Assembly: GCA_032622095.1 (NCBI GenBank)
Contig: CP136062.1
Span: 195,677,887-195,741,886 of the forward strand
Origin: Siphonodentalium dalli
Lineage: Eukaryota > Mollusca > Scaphopoda > Gadilida > Siphonodentaliidae
DNA: 64,000 nt
Reading direction: 5' to 3'
Shown: positions 61,428 to 64,000 of the stretch, piece by piece
Numbering within the stretch: position 1 is the first letter of the stretch
Layout of the letters: the number at the start of each line of letters is the position of its first letter
Program-made: the position numbers and the translations under genes
The notes under the pieces: model-generated
The model's input: the letters and a program-made list of their open reading frames with translations, nothing else
Database searches by the model: none
Told to the model about the DNA's origin: nothing

Positions 61428-62290
61428 TGTTTTGCTGATTCTTGGTATGCATGGGTCATGGGTGTTTTATATAGAAATGGAAATTTTTGGGACGGATTAA
61501 AAGTCGAACTGCGACCCGGATGCCGAGTCCGGTAAAATGTGTAGTTGGGAATTCTGGTGAGATGAATGAGAAACCTTCAGTGAAACAGTTGTAACTAGAG
61601 GTGTGACTGTCCCAATGGGACTACGGATACCCCCCTGTTTTTAAAATACTAAGATGTTTCACATGTCAGTAAACATTTAGTTAAAATAATAAAATAACAG
61701 TTCCCATTACAGGTGTACAACCATAACCCTAATCTTATACCTATAGACCGAAAAATGTAGGAATAAAAGCTTGGACAAAATTATGTATGTTGCAAAAAAA
61801 TTTCTAAGTCGAAAAAGGGGGATAACTCCACCAAAAAATGTCGGACAGACATCATAATCGCAGGTGCACAAGTTCCCATGGTACTAAATATCTGTGCCAC
61901 GTTTTAAAAAAATTGACCAAAAAATCTGGAATAAAAGCTCGGACAAAAGTATACATGTTGCGTCATAATCGCAGGTGCACAGGTTCCCATGGTGGTTGAT
62001 GTTTGTGCCAAGTTTCACGGAAATTGATCAAAAAAACGACTGAGAAAAACAAATTTGTGTCCACGGACGGACGACGGACGGATGACAGACGACGGACGGA
62101 CGACAGACGGACGGACAAGCTGACTCCAGTATACCTCCCCTAACTTCGTTGCGGGGGGTATAATAATTTGAAGGATTAGTTGTTTTAACGGAATTATGAG
62201 TTGGTCATTCGTGAAACCAATATATTTCATTTTCTATAATTACAATCATGGGTATATAATATATGATCTTTACCATTTCTGACATTGGTT
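61428..62290 (+). repeat. Direct duplication, copy B, split by an insertion
   Basis: 61430-61590 and 62164-62290 together match copy A. The break holds a repeat (61595-62163). Confidence 0.7.
61595..62163. mobile_element. Repeat inserted in copy B
   Basis: The head ctagaggtgtgactgtccc and the tail gtatacctcccctaacttcg with ggggggtata match the type at 20370-21139. The body has ataactccaccaaaaaatgt twice-related units. Copy A shows the uninterrupted sequence. Confidence 0.65.
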
Positions 62291-62454
62291 TTCATGTATG
62301 TAATATGGCAATGTAATTTCATTCCCCACTAGCTGGTGTATAGCCGACATTGCTTGAGATTATTGGCAACAATATGTAACTGTGGCTTTTGTCCCATGCA
62401 CTCATTTGGAGAAATTAGCACCTATATTTGGAAATTTCAGCTGACATCTTTAGA

Positions 62455-63012
62455 TATAACAAAGCGAGTTCGTAAACAACACGCACATTAACAGCGCGAC
62501 TGCAGCTAGGCATTTCACTTCTTGGTGAGGTTTTGATGCATCTGAACCTGAACGAAAATTGTCCGAACCTGAACGAAAATTGTTTCTGAACTTGAACAGA
62601 ATCATTGGAAATATTGCGAATCTGAACCTGAACATTTTTAAATTTTCAAAGGTCGTTTTTCGGAGTTAGACAATAAAATTATCGCCGGTTTTGCATTCCG
62701 AAGATGTGTGGTAGCCTAATCTGCCCAGGACAATACATAAATTTGCGGATCCATGAACCCATGGCCAAAAAATTACGAAAAAGCAAACATTTCGCCTCCT
62801 CGATAAAATTTCGAAAATTTATGACGACTTGACATGCCAAATACAACATTTCGCATGCCGGTAATACAAAAGGCATGTTACATGGGTGTTGGGGCATACA
62901 AATTCCTGCATAACTGTTTAAAGGTGTATCACCGAAAGATGTCGTTAAATGATGCTTGAAGACAATATATTAACTTACCGTTTATCCTGTTCACTGGGCG
63001 CCTCCATCTTGA
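62455..63012 (-). repeat. Right arm of the inverted duplication, starting with ATG and splice donor
   Basis: On the minus strand it begins caagatggaggcgcccagtg with ATG at 63007 and donor aaacg|gtaagt (62979/62978), giving MEAPSEQDK. The rest matches the left arm, with two instead of three copies of acaattttcgttcaggttcg. It lies upstream of and in the same direction as the macro-PARP gene, so it could be that gene's first exon, but a linking exon of the right phase has not been found. Confidence 0.55.
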
Positions 63013-63503
63013 AACGTCCAAACCTAAATGGATATCCGACAGTGTATACATGAGGTCTATGTTACGTAACTTGCGTCGGATATTCGAAATGTACATGTAT
63101 AATATTCTAACTGAATTCTACACTGTCATTCACAAGTCTCACAACTTGCACAAAATTATTTTCTCCTGCAGAATTAGAATGCGACATCAGCAGAAACTGC
63201 ATGCGAAGAATGGTCTATTCACAGCATACACTGCCCATTCAAACAACTGTGTAGGGGTACCGCATACACAGTCTGTGCATTTGTCACTAAGAATAGCCTG
63301 GGATTGCTTATGCAACATTGCTGCGATCGGTAATTTCAAAAGTTTTGATTCCCACAAACGTGTATGTTACTACGTCGTGACTCATGTTGTGTGGCTGAAT
63401 GGGCCACGAGACCAAACCTAATATAACCCTCATATATATAGACGATAGCATCGTCAATTCTACTCACACTTTATGTATAATTTGCTGATATATAACATAC
63501 TAG
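63013..63503. other. Gene-free stretch, nothing recognised
   Basis: A 123-codon open frame at 63050-63421 (plus) has no recognisable domain, and its composition is like the surroundings. Confidence 0.45.
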
Positions 63504-63725
63504 AAGGTGACCCGACTTCGTCCGGGCTATTCAAAAACCAAATTTCAAGTCGATAGCTCCACCCGTTTCCGATATCTGGTCTGCGCATGCGCGAAGCTGG
63601 CGTCGCACGGGCTCGGCGACCCGATAAAATTCGTATCCGGGGCAAGATACATTCACATACCAAATTTCAAGTCGATAGCTCCACCCGTTTCCGAGATATA
63701 TATATTGCCCAATGTCATTTGCGGA
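63504..63725 (+). repeat. Head of the 'gacttcgtccggg' repeat
   Basis: ctagaaggtgacccgacttc matches the head at 44608. It is followed by two units of aatttcaagtcgatagctcc about 125 bp apart. The remaining 275 bases to the window end show nothing I can name. Confidence 0.6.
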
Positions 63726-64000
63726 TACCTCGTCGGTGATGAGTTAACGCGAAATCGGCCGGTTAAGAGTTAAACGCGATCACGTCACGATCTGTTGACG
63801 GCGTAATATATTTACTGAATGTTTTTCGATGAGCGAAGCATGGTCCTGCGTTCTTCTCGATAATTAAGGTAGAAACTTTAAACGTACACAGGCGTGTGAT
63901 ACATCAATGGAAAGATGAAGCGCCACAGATTCTAACTGTGCAAATTATATGACTGGCAATTTATTATTCGCGCTATATCGAATCGATTTGTGAGCACCGA

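Noticed and set aside
63050-63421. 123-residue plus-strand ORF
   Set aside because: No recognisable domain, no splice or promoter support; the length is within chance for this composition and window size.

Overview
The window is nuclear DNA of an animal, most likely an aquatic invertebrate. It is AT-rich, has GT-AG introns of 1 to 18 kb, and is packed with tRNA-derived SINEs and short foldback DNA transposons with TTAA, TA or 8-bp target duplications. It also has many decayed repeats carrying phrases such as 'agggccataactctg' and 'ccaagatggc'. No bacterial-style gene layout, CRISPR array, rRNA or intact tRNA gene is visible. The species cannot be fixed from the sequence alone.

One protein-coding gene can be reconstructed with confidence. 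It lies on the minus strand and runs from position 53009 down to about 8730 in seven exons whose reading phases join exactly: 53009-51816, 41433-41008, 22726-22581, 19525-19295, 13338-13117, 12082-12022 and 9181-8730. The joined product is at least 909 residues long. It has a multi-KH-like N-terminal region, a first macrodomain with the NAAN motif, an acidic linker, a second macrodomain lacking NAAN, and a KH-like segment followed by an RG/GSP-rich tail. This is the layout of PARP14-like (macro-PARP) proteins, which bind or process ADP-ribose and act in antiviral signalling in vertebrates. The start is not identified, and no WWE or ADP-ribosyltransferase catalytic domain is seen. A possible further exon sits at the left edge (111-1, minus).

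The introns hold almost everything else. From left to right: SINEs and hAT-, piggyBac- and Tc1/mariner-like foldback elements (2.8-25.5 kb); a 530-bp inverted-repeat element at 26.41-26.94 kb; a 12.6-kb tandem array of a 26-bp unit (26943-39548, about 485 copies) inside the 18.3-kb intron; more foldbacks and a Crypton-type recombinase fragment at 45.7 kb; and a 2.6-kb inverted array of about 160-bp units (49.1-51.75 kb). To the right of the gene (53-64 kb) are decayed repeats, a hAT remnant with a BED-finger coding piece, and a roughly 550-bp inverted duplication (58.68-59.23 kb and 62.46-63.01 kb) whose arms each begin with an ATG followed by a splice donor.

The most notable observations are: the satellite with nested higher-order repeats in a macro-PARP intron; a single in-register satellite unit on the far side of the adjacent transposon; a copied piece of a coding exon end with its splice donor attached to a transposon 2.4 kb away; and the density of palindromic elements in the introns of a likely immune gene.
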